This document shows, piece after piece, positions 10,639 through 19,688 of a stretch of DNA of 64,000 bases. Source of the DNA: Spirulinaceae cyanobacterium SM2_1_0 (lineage in GTDB: Bacteria > Cyanobacteriota > Cyanobacteriia > Cyanobacteriales > Spirulinaceae); assembly GCA_012031265.1 (NCBI GenBank), contig JAAUTY010000008.1, positions 1-64,000 of the forward strand, given 5' to 3'. The notes beneath the pieces are model-generated. The model did no database searches, was not told the origin of the DNA, and saw nothing but the letters and a program-made list of their open reading frames with translations. Within the stretch, counting starts at the first letter, position 1, and every line of letters begins with the position of its first letter. A program made the translations under genes and the position numbers.

Positions 10639-13600
10639 CTACTCGGGGGCAGAAAGCAGCTCGAAACGGACCGTGCGGCCCAGCCACTGGGGTTCATCCG
10701 ACGAGACATCTTCTGGCGGCTCCGGGACACCTTCAATGGTCAATCGCTCAGCATCAATACCGGCGTTAACCAAAACATCACGCACAGCCCCCGCCCGCTC
10801 ACGGGCGAGCACCTCATTGATCGCGCTGGTTCCTTGCTCATCACTGTGACCATAGATTTTGAGCTGCACGTCGGGACTAGCTTCCAGAAAATCAGCCACT
10901 GCTGCAATCTTACCAGAGCGGTCAGCGGCTTTGAGGCTCGCCGAGTTCAGGTCAAAGTAGATGCGTTCTTGCAGCGCGGCGGGTTCTAGACGGGCGGCAT
11001 CCACTTGCTCAACACCCGGTAGTTGCTCAAAGGATTCGATGAGCGATTGCCGGTCATCTGTCTCGCCGACGCTACCCCGAAGGACTACGGTATTGGCCTG
11101 ATACTCCGCCGTCAACTCAACGCCGGGATCGCGATTCAAGGCGGCGGTCATCAACTGCACCGACATGGCGATCGCCGAGGGGTCTTGCACCGTCACGATT
11201 TGGTTATCGAGTTCCAGTTGCGGTGCCACCCCCGCGACCATCTGCGCCGCATCCGCCTTCACACTTTCACTCGGCACCCGCCCTTGCAAGGTCACGCGCC
11301 CCCCCCGTACCTCAGCGTCGAGCGTCGTGTAGGTTTGGGCGTCGAGATCGGCGAGGGCGGTTTCAAGCTTCGTCTCCAGACGGCGCGCTAAGAAACCCCG
11401 CACCTGGAAGATGCTCCAGGGTAAGACGATCAAGGCTAGAATCGCCAAGATCAGCCAGAGCAAGGCGCGCGATCGCCGTCGCGGCTTTCCGTCGGGCGTC
11501 ATGATTTCAGAGTCGCCCAGTGCCGCCAGATCGTTGTGGAGTTCTGGCGAAAGGGTGCTGCTATCCCCATCAAACTCCTCGATCTCGCGGCCGTAGCGGC
11601 GCACGATCAGCATCAGCGTCCGCTGCATCCGCTTCACAAAAGCCTGGCGCGGCGTCCCCCGCACGACCACGGCGAGATAGCAATAGCCAGCGACCTCGAG
11701 CACGATACGCGAGTCACCATATTCAATTTCGTTCAGCTCCGAGATTTCGCCCGACTGTGCAATGCAATCGTTGACAAAGCTACGAATCGCCGTCAGCATC
11801 CCCGCGATCATGTTGGGCTCGAGCCGCGCCTCCAGCGAAGGTTGCAGCTCCGAGATCACCAGTCCAGAGGCTTTGTGAATCAGGAAAATCGCCTGCACCA
11901 CCGTCGGCATCGACTCTTGCAGGATCAGCTCTGCCTCCGACACCCCCTGCAACTTCGCTTGCATCTTGCGGCGCAGACCAGCGGGACTGAGGGCGGTCTC
12001 CACCCGCTCATTGATTTGCGCCACCACCTCGCCCATGTACTTGGCGATCGTGTTACCGATGACGGGATAGAGCGCGTCCACCATCGCATCGCGTTCCAGC
12101 TCAATCTGCTCCTTGATCGCCCGGCCCATCTCGGGGCCGAGGGCACGGGAGATCGAATCTTTTTCGAGCTTGATCTGCTCACGGAGGGCAGCCGCCATCT
12201 CGGGGCCGAGGGATTTAGCGATGGTTTCGGGCGATCGCCTAATTTCTTCGGCGATCGCGTCCGGAATCAGCTCCGCCAGCGCCTCGCTCATCGCCGCGTG
12301 GTTTTGATCCGAGCGCTCGCGGATCGCCCGATCCAGCACAGGCACGACTGCCGTGTAGACGGCATCTTCATTCATGGTCGTCTTCTGCTTCATCAACTGA
12401 GCGATCAGTGGCAGCAGCGGATTGATTACATCCGTCGGTTGGTAGACCTGCTTCTCTAGCTCAACCAGTTTTTGCTCCAAGTCAGCAATCAACTGACGCA
12501 GATACGTCGTTTCTACCTCCTGCGCGGAGGGCAGCGGTTGTGGGGAGACCGCCGTGGCTGCTCCGGGTGCCAATGGCCTGACAACGATGCCTGGTTGCGA
12601 GCCAACTGCGGCCGCATCCGGCTCTAGCGGCGCTTTGGCGATGGGCGGCTCAGGAGTGGCCGGTCGCATCGGTGTCGCGGGCGGCATGGTCGGTGGACGA
12701 CGACGCGGCGGTTTCGGGACAGTTGGCTGGGGAGCGGTCGGCTTCGCCGCCTCGACGCCGGGTTCAGGCGAGAGCAAGAGTTCCCGCAAGACATCCAATG
12801 GATCGCAGTCGCGATCGCCCAAGCGAAATAACCCTGGCGTGGTTTTAGTCGGTTCGCTCCCCTTACCATTGCTCACTCCTACCTCAGCAGGTGGCTGGTC
12901 AGCTAGGGGTAATGATTGCGCCGCACCGTTGCTATCCATGCCTGCAAAGGCAGCGGCAGGGATGGGTGACGACGAGGATTCCGGTTCTGGCGACATGGCT
13001 GCATCCGGCTCATCTCCCGGTAGCTCTGGCGACACGGCTGTATCCGGAACAATCGCTGGCGGGGCTTCGCCGTATTCAGGTTCAGGCGCAGTAGCTGTCG
13101 GCGCAGTCAGCGGTTCGACTAACTGCTCAATGATCGGAATAGTGACTAAGTCTTCAGTTGCTGGCGCTTCTGGCTCTGGTGGCGAAGTCGCAACCGCCGA
13201 CTCACCGATTTCCAGAGAAGATTCTGACTTGGCGGGTGGTTTCAGCGGTTGCCGGTTCAGCGCATCCAAGGCCAACGATTGCAGCTTCTCGAGCAAGGCA
13301 TCGGCCTCGCTCTCAACGGGCAGTGGTATTGGCGCGGACTCTGAGGATGACTCCGCCGACGCGGGCGTCTCATCGATTTCGCTCATTGTCGGGTCAGCAG
13401 CTTCAGGCTGCTCGGCAACGGGTCGCGGCGTCACAGCCTCGGCGCTGACGGCTGGGGAGCGGTCAATCGTGGCAGCGACTGGCTGCTCGAGTACCTGCTG
13501 CAAGTCCAATAGCAGCGCATCCAGAGCGTCGTTCGCAGGCGTTGTGGTCGGTGGTGTCTGCTCAGTAGTCGTTGGCGGTGTCGGCGGCGGTGCCGGGGCT

Positions 13601-13731
13601 GGCTTCGGCTCAGCGCGCGCCTCGTTCCAGGGATCGGGCAAACGCTCGAAACGAGACGACGTTGGCTCGGCGGCTGACTCGGCGGGCGATCGCCCGGAAT
13701 TTGCTTGGCTTTTGTCGTCTAAAGAAGCCAT
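10639..13731 (-). CDS. Large OmpA/BON membrane protein with a Roadblock-like domain
   Basis: A 1030-residue protein. Residues 1 to about 390 are Pro/Ala/Glu-rich and look disordered. A short coiled coil follows near 400-430, then a helical charged region. About 600-715 looks like a Roadblock/longin-type domain (AIFLIHKASGLVISE... then a strand-rich VLEVAGYCYLAVVVRG); this is my inference from pattern. One membrane helix lies at about 756-775. Then come two BON-like domains (about 780-915) and a C-terminal OmpA peptidoglycan-binding domain (about 922-1030) with IYFDLNSASL and GHSDEQGTSAINEVLARERA. The N-terminal 750 residues would be cytoplasmic and the OmpA end periplasmic. It would connect a cytoplasmic GTPase (next gene) to the cell wall. 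There is no signal peptide at the N-terminus. Confidence 0.85.
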   Translation of the reverse strand: MASLDDKSQANSGRSPAESAAEPTSSRFERLPDPWNEARAEPKPAPAPPPTPPTTTEQTPPTTTPANDALDALLLDLQQVLEQPVAATIDRSPAVSAEAVTPRPVAEQPEAADPTMSEIDETPASAESSSESAPIPLPVESEADALLEKLQSLALDALNRQPLKPPAKSESSLEIGESAVATSPPEPEAPATEDLVTIPIIEQLVEPLTAPTATAPEPEYGEAPPAIVPDTAVSPELPGDEPDAAMSPEPESSSSPIPAAAFAGMDSNGAAQSLPLADQPPAEVGVSNGKGSEPTKTTPGLFRLGDRDCDPLDVLRELLLSPEPGVEAAKPTAPQPTVPKPPRRRPPTMPPATPMRPATPEPPIAKAPLEPDAAAVGSQPGIVVRPLAPGAATAVSPQPLPSAQEVETTYLRQLIADLEQKLVELEKQVYQPTDVINPLLPLIAQLMKQKTTMNEDAVYTAVVPVLDRAIRERSDQNHAAMSEALAELIPDAIAEEIRRSPETIAKSLGPEMAAALREQIKLEKDSISRALGPEMGRAIKEQIELERDAMVDALYPVIGNTIAKYMGEVVAQINERVETALSPAGLRRKMQAKLQGVSEAELILQESMPTVVQAIFLIHKASGLVISELQPSLEARLEPNMIAGMLTAIRSFVNDCIAQSGEISELNEIEYGDSRIVLEVAGYCYLAVVVRGTPRQAFVKRMQRTLMLIVRRYGREIEEFDGDSSTLSPELHNDLAALGDSEIMTPDGKPRRRSRALLWLILAILALIVLPWSIFQVRGFLARRLETKLETALADLDAQTYTTLDAEVRGGRVTLQGRVPSESVKADAAQMVAGVAPQLELDNQIVTVQDPSAIAMSVQLMTAALNRDPGVELTAEYQANTVVLRGSVGETDDRQSLIESFEQLPGVEQVDAARLEPAALQERIYFDLNSASLKAADRSGKIAAVADFLEASPDVQLKIYGHSDEQGTSAINEVLARERAGAVRDVLVNAGIDAERLTIEGVPEPPEDVSSDEPQWLGRTVRFELLSAPE

Positions 13732-13928
13732 AGACTACCACTCACGAAAGAGGAAGCGCGGATGTTTTGGACTCGTCGCGGCTGTAGCTGACCGGCCAAC
13801 CTGGGGGTCAGCGATCAGATGATCACCCGTCAGACTAGCCTCCAGAATATCGAAGATCCTCTCCCTCGGGCAAAAGGATCATCGAGCCGAGTCGCCAGCT
13901 CAATATCCCCGACGATTCTCCGATTATC

Positions 13929-14888
13929 TCAGGCAGGCGGCAAGAGCGGCAGTAGCAGGGTCACGAAATAGTAAACCAGTGGAGCCGTGAAGACATAGCT
14001 ATCGGTACGATCAAGAATGCCGCCGTGGCCCGGAATCAACTGCCCGGAGTCTTTGACGCCCGCATCCCGCTTCATCATCGACTCCGTTAAATCTCCCAGC
14101 AAACTGGCAATGCCAATCAGCAATCCCAACAACATACCGCTGAACGGCTGACCATTCCACTGCAAATACCAGGAGCCGCAAGCCGCCACAAAAACGCTGC
14201 TGGCAATGCCTAGAACCGCACCCTCGACGGTTTTCTTCGGGCTGATCGCCGAGAGTCGCGTGCGACCCAACCATTTACCAAAAATATAGGCCCCAATGTC
14301 CGCTGCCCAGATACAGCCAAAGGCGAGGCTAGTAATCGTCAGGGCCGCTGGCAGCGCGGTCGGTTGACTCAGCGCATCGGTGAAGCCGCTGTACCAGGTT
14401 GCTTGGGGGAGATTGAGAGCGAGGGGAGCGTTGGGGTGGGTAGCGATCGCGATCGGTGGCAGCGGCTCCAGACCCACCCGCAGGCGCACCCAGTAGCTCG
14501 GCAGACAGCCGCCGTAAAAGAGGCCGAGAATGGAGGTCGAGATGTCGGCGATCGTCGCCAGCTTCGGTTGGAAGAGCAAGTAAAAACAGATCAACGCTCC
14601 AAAGATTGGGAAGGCGGCATCGGTCAATCCCGGTACCAAAGTGGCGATGATCAACAACAGTTGTGAGAGGAACATGGTCGTCTTGGCAGCTGGCTCAATC
14701 CCTTTGGCCCGCACCATGTTGAAATATTCCCGCTCGCCGAGGAAAACGATGATCATGAAGCCAGCGGTGAAAAACCAGCCACCAGTCGCAATCATGCTCA
14801 GGGCGATCGCGATCGCGATCAAACCGCTGAAAATGCGTGTCCAAGGAAACGGCGAGGGAACTTCGGCAGAGTTGACCATAAACAGCAA
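13929..14888 (-). CDS. cdsA: Phosphatidate cytidylyltransferase
   Basis: Makes CDP-diacylglycerol from phosphatidic acid and CTP in the inner membrane, for phosphatidylglycerol synthesis. It is 319 residues with multiple hydrophobic segments. The C-terminal family signature is complete: SMMKRDAGVKDSGQLIPGHG followed by GILDRTDS, with the two catalytic acidic residues of the KD and DR positions. ISPKKTVEGA and the preceding GRTRLS also match the family. It sits between the OmpA gene and cbiT on the same strand with gaps of 197 and 91 bases, so it may have its own promoter. The second Met, four residues in, is an equally possible start. Confidence 0.96.
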   Translation of the reverse strand: MLFMVNSAEVPSPFPWTRIFSGLIAIAIALSMIATGGWFFTAGFMIIVFLGEREYFNMVRAKGIEPAAKTTMFLSQLLLIIATLVPGLTDAAFPIFGALICFYLLFQPKLATIADISTSILGLFYGGCLPSYWVRLRVGLEPLPPIAIATHPNAPLALNLPQATWYSGFTDALSQPTALPAALTITSLAFGCIWAADIGAYIFGKWLGRTRLSAISPKKTVEGAVLGIASSVFVAACGSWYLQWNGQPFSGMLLGLLIGIASLLGDLTESMMKRDAGVKDSGQLIPGHGGILDRTDSYVFTAPLVYYFVTLLLPLLPPA

Positions 14889-14979
14889 CCAGCAAATTTA
14901 AAGATTAAAGGAGCCTTATGAAAGGTTAACAAAAGACCATGATGACTGTTCCACACCGCCAACCGGCCGCCAGGGTCAC

Positions 14980-15570
14980 TTAGAGCTTTTCACCGCTCAA
15001 GATGAACATCGGATCAAGCGCCGCAAAGGTTTGATGGGGGCCGCGGGTTTCGAGACGATTCACGGCTGATTGCACAACTTCTATATTACGAGCTTGCAGC
15101 TCAGCCAAGCCTTCGGAGAGCGCATAGAGGGTCTCGAGACTAGTTGCCGTCGCCACAACACGACCAGATGGTTGCAAGCGCTGCCAAGCTGTCTGCAAGA
15201 TCGCCTTGACCGGACGACCGCCTTCGATACAGATGCGCTGCGGCGGCGGCTGGAGATCGCCCAAACAATGCGGCGCACTCCCTTCAATTACCTTAACGTT
15301 ACTCACCCCGAAGCGGTCACAATTGCGTCGAATTAAGTTCGCTACATCTGTATCCCGCTCTACGGCAACAATCGCGCTCTGCGGGCACAGCAGCCCCGCC
15401 TCCACCGGAATCGTCCCCGTCCCGGCACCAATATCCCAAAGCACCGAATCTGCCTCGAGGCGAAGATAGGACAGGAGCAACAAGCGGGCTTCGCGCTTGC
15501 TGAGAGGGATACCCGGTAGGCGCTCAAACAGATGGTCAGGAATGCCCGGAGTACGGTAGGGCCAAAGCAC
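14980..15570 (-). CDS. cbiT: Precorrin-8 C15-methyltransferase/decarboxylase CbiT
   Basis: A 196-residue Rossmann-fold SAM methyltransferase. It has the short entry sequence GIPDHLFERLPGIPLSKREAR typical of CbiT, then motif I DIGAGTGTIPVEAGL, the acidic ribose-binding VERD and the GSAPHCL region. The enzyme methylates C15 and decarboxylates C12 in the corrin pathway to cobalamin or pseudocobalamin. It appears alone, without the CbiE half with which it is fused in CobL. It follows hemC by 64 bases on the same strand; both act in tetrapyrrole synthesis, so joint expression is plausible. Confidence 0.92.
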   Translation of the reverse strand: MLWPYRTPGIPDHLFERLPGIPLSKREARLLLLSYLRLEADSVLWDIGAGTGTIPVEAGLLCPQSAIVAVERDTDVANLIRRNCDRFGVSNVKVIEGSAPHCLGDLQPPPQRICIEGGRPVKAILQTAWQRLQPSGRVVATATSLETLYALSEGLAELQARNIEVVQSAVNRLETRGPHQTFAALDPMFILSGEKL

Positions 15571-15634
15571 AGGATACGTCCGCCCGGCGAAATCTCCCCT
15601 CTAAGGTACACGCGGCGGACAAAAACTGGGTAAA

Positions 15635-16606
15635 TCAAGTGCCGCGCTGAATCTGAGCGAAGATCGCAGCCAGTATTTCGGTTGCCCCTTGCTCACGCAG
15701 GCAAGCTGCTAGCTCACCACCCAAACGCTCAGCGTCACTCGCCGCACCAGATACGGTATCGCGAATCAAGCGCTGACCGTCTAAGCTCGCCACCATGCCG
15801 GTCAAGGTCAGACGATCATCGGCAATCACCGTATTAACACCAATCGGCACCTGACAGCCGCCCTCCAGGTCGCGGAGAAAGGCGCGTTCCGCTAAGGCCC
15901 GTTGCTGCGTGGGGATATGCTCGATCGCTCGCAGCAGTTCTAGCACCTCCGGATCATCGCTGCGGCATTCGATCCCCAGTGCCCCTTGGCCGACCGCGTG
16001 CAGAGAGATTTCGGGGGGGATGACTTGGTGAATACGATCACTCATCCCCAGCCGTTGCAAGCCCGCAACCGCCAGAATCAGCGCATCATAGTCACCGCTA
16101 TCCAGCTTCTGGAGGCGCGTATTCAAATTGCCGCGAATATCCTTGAATTCAAAATGGGGGAAGTGGTAGCGCAACTGAGCCAAGCGCCGCAACGAAGAGG
16201 TACCAATGACTGCACCAGCGGCTAAATCTGACAACTGTTTGCCCTGATGTTTGGCGTGGAGAACCAAAGCATCGGCTGGATCGACCCGCTCGGTAACGCA
16301 GCCCAGCATCAGGCCGTCGGGCAGATTGGTCGGTAAATCTTTCAGCGAATGCACTGCCAAGTCAGCGGTACCGTTGAGCAGGTGTACTTCCAGTTCCTTC
16401 GTGAACAAGCCCTTGTCGCCAATTTTCGACAGCGCAACATCGAGAATTTTGTCGCCCTGGGTGCTCATCGTCTCGACCTCGAAGCGGCGGTCGGGAAATT
16501 GTTCCTGTAAGCACTCCTGTACCCAGTAGGTTTGGACGAGGGCAAGCTGGCTCTTGCGGGAGGCGATGCGGACGGCACGTGGTGGACTGGAAAGGCTAAC
16601 GGTCAT
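15635..16606 (-). CDS. hemC: Hydroxymethylbilane synthase (porphobilinogen deaminase)
   Basis: Joins four porphobilinogens into hydroxymethylbilane, the shared precursor of haem, chlorophyll, phycobilins and corrins. About 323 residues. Conserved segments include [13 protein letters not shown] at the N-terminus, the HSLKDLPT active-site loop, [26 protein letters not shown], and the cofactor-attachment Cys in [12 protein letters not shown] start it at the Met at 16604-16606 ([19 protein letters not shown]), because the longer frame adds 26 residues that do not look like the family. It lies just upstream of cbiT and downstream (on the minus strand) of the tRNA-Cys region. Confidence 0.96.
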   Translation of the reverse strand: MTVSLSSPPRAVRIASRKSQLALVQTYWVQECLQEQFPDRRFEVETMSTQGDKILDVALSKIGDKGLFTKELEVHLLNGTADLAVHSLKDLPTNLPDGLMLGCVTERVDPADALVLHAKHQGKQLSDLAAGAVIGTSSLRRLAQLRYHFPHFEFKDIRGNLNTRLQKLDSGDYDALILAVAGLQRLGMSDRIHQVIPPEISLHAVGQGALGIECRSDDPEVLELLRAIEHIPTQQRALAERAFLRDLEGGCQVPIGVNTVIADDRLTLTGMVASLDGQRLIRDTVSGAASDAERLGGELAACLREQGATEILAAIFAQIQRGT

Positions 16607-16832
16607 CGTGATTGCGGGGAATGGGCCCGAAGCAGGCCGGATCAAATTGGCTCGCTCTAGCCTATCGCAGGCGGTGCGACGCAACGAGGGAGACGGTCGG
16701 CTTAGTTACATTTGGTAATAATCTTGGCTGTTGGACTGTGTGCGATCGCCCAGCCTGAAAGAGAAATTCGCAGATCGTTCTGGATCGGGTTGAGCGATCG
16801 CGCCTCAAAATTGTTACAATCACAGATCGCGG

Positions 16833-16903
16833 GGCGGCATGGCCAAGTGGTAAGGCAGAGGATTGCAAATCCTTTATCCCCAGTTCGAATCTGGGTGCCG
16901 CCT
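16833..16903 (+). tRNA. trnC: tRNA-Cys (GCA)
   Basis: A 71-nt cloverleaf. The acceptor stem GGCGGCA pairs with TGCCGCC and the discriminator is T. The anticodon stem GGATT/AATCC holds the loop TTGCAAA region with anticodon GCA (Cys), and the T arm has GTTCGAATC. CCA is not encoded. A T-run follows at about 16904-16909. Confidence 0.97.
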
Positions 16904-17040
16904 GTTTTTGCGGTCACAATTGAGCACCAAAAACCTCTCAATTGCGGCTTTTGAAAATAGCGGCTTGATGTCCAATGTTTTTGATGTGCCCCAAGGTGCG
17001 GCGGCTCGCTGGCATTGTTCCGTCCTGCCCCAGCAGCGTG

Positions 17041-18336
17041 CTACCCAGTGTCCGTTTGCCCGTCCCCTCGGGCAGTGGACAGTGCCCGCCAGGCAATATC
17101 GCGGCGGTAATAGATGCCTGTGAAGTCAATTTTTTGGATCGCGTCATAAGCCCGTTCAACGGCCACTGTGAGCGTATCGCCCAGACCCGTAACGCCCAGC
17201 ACCCGACCGCCGCTGGTCAAAAGTTGCTGCTGCTTGAGTTGTGTACCGGCTTGGTAGACAAAGCTGGTGTCTGTTTCAGCCTCGGCCAGACCGGTAATCG
17301 GCGCGCCTTTTGGATAGTCGCCGGGATAGCCCGGCGACGCAGCGACGACACAGGCGGCGAAACCGGGTTGCCAAGTCAGGGGCGGGAGTTGGTCGAGGGT
17401 TTGGCACGCGCAGGCGAGCAAGACTGTGTGCAGCGGTGTCTCGAGCAGCGGCAAGACCGCCTGGGCTTCCGGATCCCCAAAACGGCAATTAAACTCCAAC
17501 ACCTTGGGGTCGCCGCTGGGAGTCACCATCAAACCGGCATAGATGACGCCGCGATAGTCGATGCGGCGTCCTGCGAGGGCTTGTACGGTTGGCTGAATAA
17601 TCTCTTGCTCCACTCGCGCGAGTAACGCCGGTGTCCCCAGCGGTGCGGGCGCATAGGCCCCCATGCCGCCTGTATTGTCGCCAATGTCACCTTCCCCGAT
17701 CCGCTTGTGGTCTTGTGCCGGGAGCAACAAGCGAGTCGATTTGCCATCGGTGAGAGCAAAGACGGAGAGTTCTTCCCCCTCGAGATATTCTTCCACCACT
17801 AGGGTCTTATGCCCCTGTTCCCAGAGCGTTTCGGCTGCGGCGATCGCCGTTTCCAGGGTGGGGGCAACAATTGCACCCTTGCCAGCAGCCAACCCGTCCG
17901 CCTTGACGACAATCGGCGCGCCTTGTGCGGCGATGTAAGCACGGGCAGCGGCGACGGTTGTGAAGGTGGCGGACTTGGCGGTAGGGATGTCAGCGGCGAG
18001 CATTAGGGTTTTTGCCCAGGATTTGCTCGCTTCTAGTTGTGCGCCGGCCTGGGTGGGTCCGAAGACGGTTAGATTCTGTTGCCGCAGGTAGTCGGTGATG
18101 CCAGCCGCCAGTGGCTGTTCAGGGCCGATGACGACGAGGCTAACCCCCTGCACGCTGGCTAAACAGCCGATGCCTTCAAAATCATCGACGCTCATCGCAA
18201 AGTTACGACAGCGGGGCAGTGTCGCGGTGCCGCCATTACCGGGAATGCAAAAAACCTGGGTGACTTCTGGGGACTGGAGCAAATGCCGGGCGATCGCGTG
18301 TTCACGACCACCACTACCAACAACCAAAACCTTCAT
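17041..18336 (-). CDS. purD: Phosphoribosylamine--glycine ligase
   Basis: GAR synthetase of de novo purine synthesis, ATP-grasp fold, about 431 residues. The N-terminus MKVLVVGSGGREHAIARHL is diagnostic. It is followed by IGPEQPLAAGI, FGPTQAGAQLEASK, VVKADGLAAGKGA and LEFNCRFGDPEAQAV, all hallmark PurD segments. I use the Met at 18334-18336; the upstream extension has no family resemblance. It is divergent from pyrD with 198 bases between the start codons, pairing a purine with a pyrimidine gene around one promoter region. The C-terminal tail (RALSTARGDGQTDTG) is slightly extended. Confidence 0.97.
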   Translation of the reverse strand: MKVLVVGSGGREHAIARHLLQSPEVTQVFCIPGNGGTATLPRCRNFAMSVDDFEGIGCLASVQGVSLVVIGPEQPLAAGITDYLRQQNLTVFGPTQAGAQLEASKSWAKTLMLAADIPTAKSATFTTVAAARAYIAAQGAPIVVKADGLAAGKGAIVAPTLETAIAAAETLWEQGHKTLVVEEYLEGEELSVFALTDGKSTRLLLPAQDHKRIGEGDIGDNTGGMGAYAPAPLGTPALLARVEQEIIQPTVQALAGRRIDYRGVIYAGLMVTPSGDPKVLEFNCRFGDPEAQAVLPLLETPLHTVLLACACQTLDQLPPLTWQPGFAACVVAASPGYPGDYPKGAPITGLAEAETDTSFVYQAGTQLKQQQLLTSGGRVLGVTGLGDTLTVAVERAYDAIQKIDFTGIYYRRDIAWRALSTARGDGQTDTG

Positions 18337-18534
18337 ACTGACGAGCGTACCCCAAAAGTAAAGCGCGAAAATTGCGGTGGTGTGGAGGGGAGAGAATGGG
18401 GTCAAAGTCCAGTAGGACTGACCCGTCTGAGCGGCTCAAACACTATAAAACGCTTTGCCCGTGTGGTTCAAGCTAATGGCGTTCAAGCCAATGGCGACCC
18501 GATTGATGCCTGTAGACGCGAGGATACTTTGCGG

Positions 18535-19665
18535 ATGGATCTTTACATGACAGTCTTGCGCCCGCTGTTATTTTCCGGTTTTAATGCCGACCCCGAATGG
18601 CTGCACAATCGCAGCTTGGCGCTCTTAGAGGCGCTCGACCGTGAGCAGCAGGAGACGCCGACCGACCGCCTCGTGGATTTTGTGGCGAGAGCCTGTACCT
18701 GGCGCGATCGCCGTCTGGCCCAAACACTCTGGGGACTTGAGTTTCCCAATCCGCTCGGCCTGGCGGCGGGCTTTGACAAAGATGGCGTCGCGGCTGGTTT
18801 TTGGCAGTACCTCGGTTTTGGGGCGGCCGAGCTGGGTACGGTGACTGCTCAGGCGCAGCCGGGGAACCCGTCACCGCGTTTGTTCCGCTTGCCGCGCGAT
18901 CGCGCTGTGCTCAACCGCATGGGCTTCAACAATCAGGGCAGCGCGGCCTTGCGCGATCGCCTCGCCCAGCGTCGGGTTAAACCCACGATTCCGATCGGCA
19001 TCAACTTGGGCAAATCGAAAGCAACCCCCCTGGAACAAGCCGCTGATGACTATCTCACCAGTTTCCGCCGCCTCTACGACTGGGGCGACTATTTTGCGGT
19101 CAATGTCAGCTCACCGAACACGCCGGGACTGCGATCGCTGCAAGATCGCGAACCACTCAGCCGCATCTTGGCGACCTTGCAGCAGGCGAATCCCGACCGT
19201 AAGCCATTGTTGGTGAAGATCGCGCCCGACCTGAGCTGGGAAGCGATCGCCACCGTCGTTGAGCTAGCCCGCACCTATGAGCTGGCTGGCATCATCGCCA
19301 CCAACACCACGATTCGCCGCGATCGCCTGCAAACGCAAATCGTGCGCACCACCGGGCAGGCGGTCGCAGCGGAAGCAGGTGGGATCAGTGGTGCGCCGTT
19401 GGGCGATCGCGCCACGGCTGTGGTTCGTTTCCTCTGGCAGCAGACGGGCGGGACATTGCCGATCATCGGCGTCGGCGGCATCTTCACCGCCACCGACGCC
19501 TGGGAAAAAATCGCGGCTGGCGCGAGCCTGTTGCAGCTCTACACTGGCTGGGTCTACGGTGGGCCGCTCTCAGCCAAGCGCATCCTCAGTGGTTTGAGTG
19601 CGCGGCTACAAGTCGCAGGCTATGCCAACCTGAGCGACGCCGTCGGCTGTGAAGCTTCCGCTTGA
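18535..19665 (+). CDS. pyrD: Dihydroorotate dehydrogenase (quinone), class 2
   Basis: Oxidises dihydroorotate to orotate with electrons passing to the quinone pool; FMN-dependent TIM barrel. About 376 residues from the Met at 18535 (MDLYMTVLRPLLFSGF). An N-terminal amphipathic region marks the membrane-bound class 2. Motifs seen: NPLGLAAGFDKDG, ELGTVTAQAQPGNPSPRLFR, NRMGFNNQG, FAVNVSSPNTPGLR with the catalytic Ser, IATNTT, and IGVGGIF. A longer frame reaches upstream to 18283 but overlaps the purD start and is not family-like. A second Met four codons later is also possible. Confidence 0.96.
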   Translation: MDLYMTVLRPLLFSGFNADPEWLHNRSLALLEALDREQQETPTDRLVDFVARACTWRDRRLAQTLWGLEFPNPLGLAAGFDKDGVAAGFWQYLGFGAAELGTVTAQAQPGNPSPRLFRLPRDRAVLNRMGFNNQGSAALRDRLAQRRVKPTIPIGINLGKSKATPLEQAADDYLTSFRRLYDWGDYFAVNVSSPNTPGLRSLQDREPLSRILATLQQANPDRKPLLVKIAPDLSWEAIATVVELARTYELAGIIATNTTIRRDRLQTQIVRTTGQAVAAEAGGISGAPLGDRATAVVRFLWQQTGGTLPIIGVGGIFTATDAWEKIAAGASLLQLYTGWVYGGPLSAKRILSGLSARLQVAGYANLSDAVGCEASA

Positions 19666-19668
19666 GCC

Positions 19669-19683
19669 GTTCGGCGGCCGAAC
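19669..19683. terminator. Short inverted repeat between convergent genes
   Basis: GTTCGG and CCGAAC form a perfect 6-bp stem with a 3-nt loop in the 23-base gap between the ends of pyrD (plus) and the radical SAM gene (minus). It is well placed to end both transcripts, but no T-run follows on either strand, so it is a weak candidate. Confidence 0.35.
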
Positions 19684-19688
19684 CAGGA

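Noticed and set aside
12554-13822. Long plus-strand open frame (422 codons) opposite the OmpA gene
   Set aside because: It is Ser/Gly/Ala-rich and is the antisense reading of the Pro/Ala/Glu-rich low-complexity region of the OmpA/BON gene.
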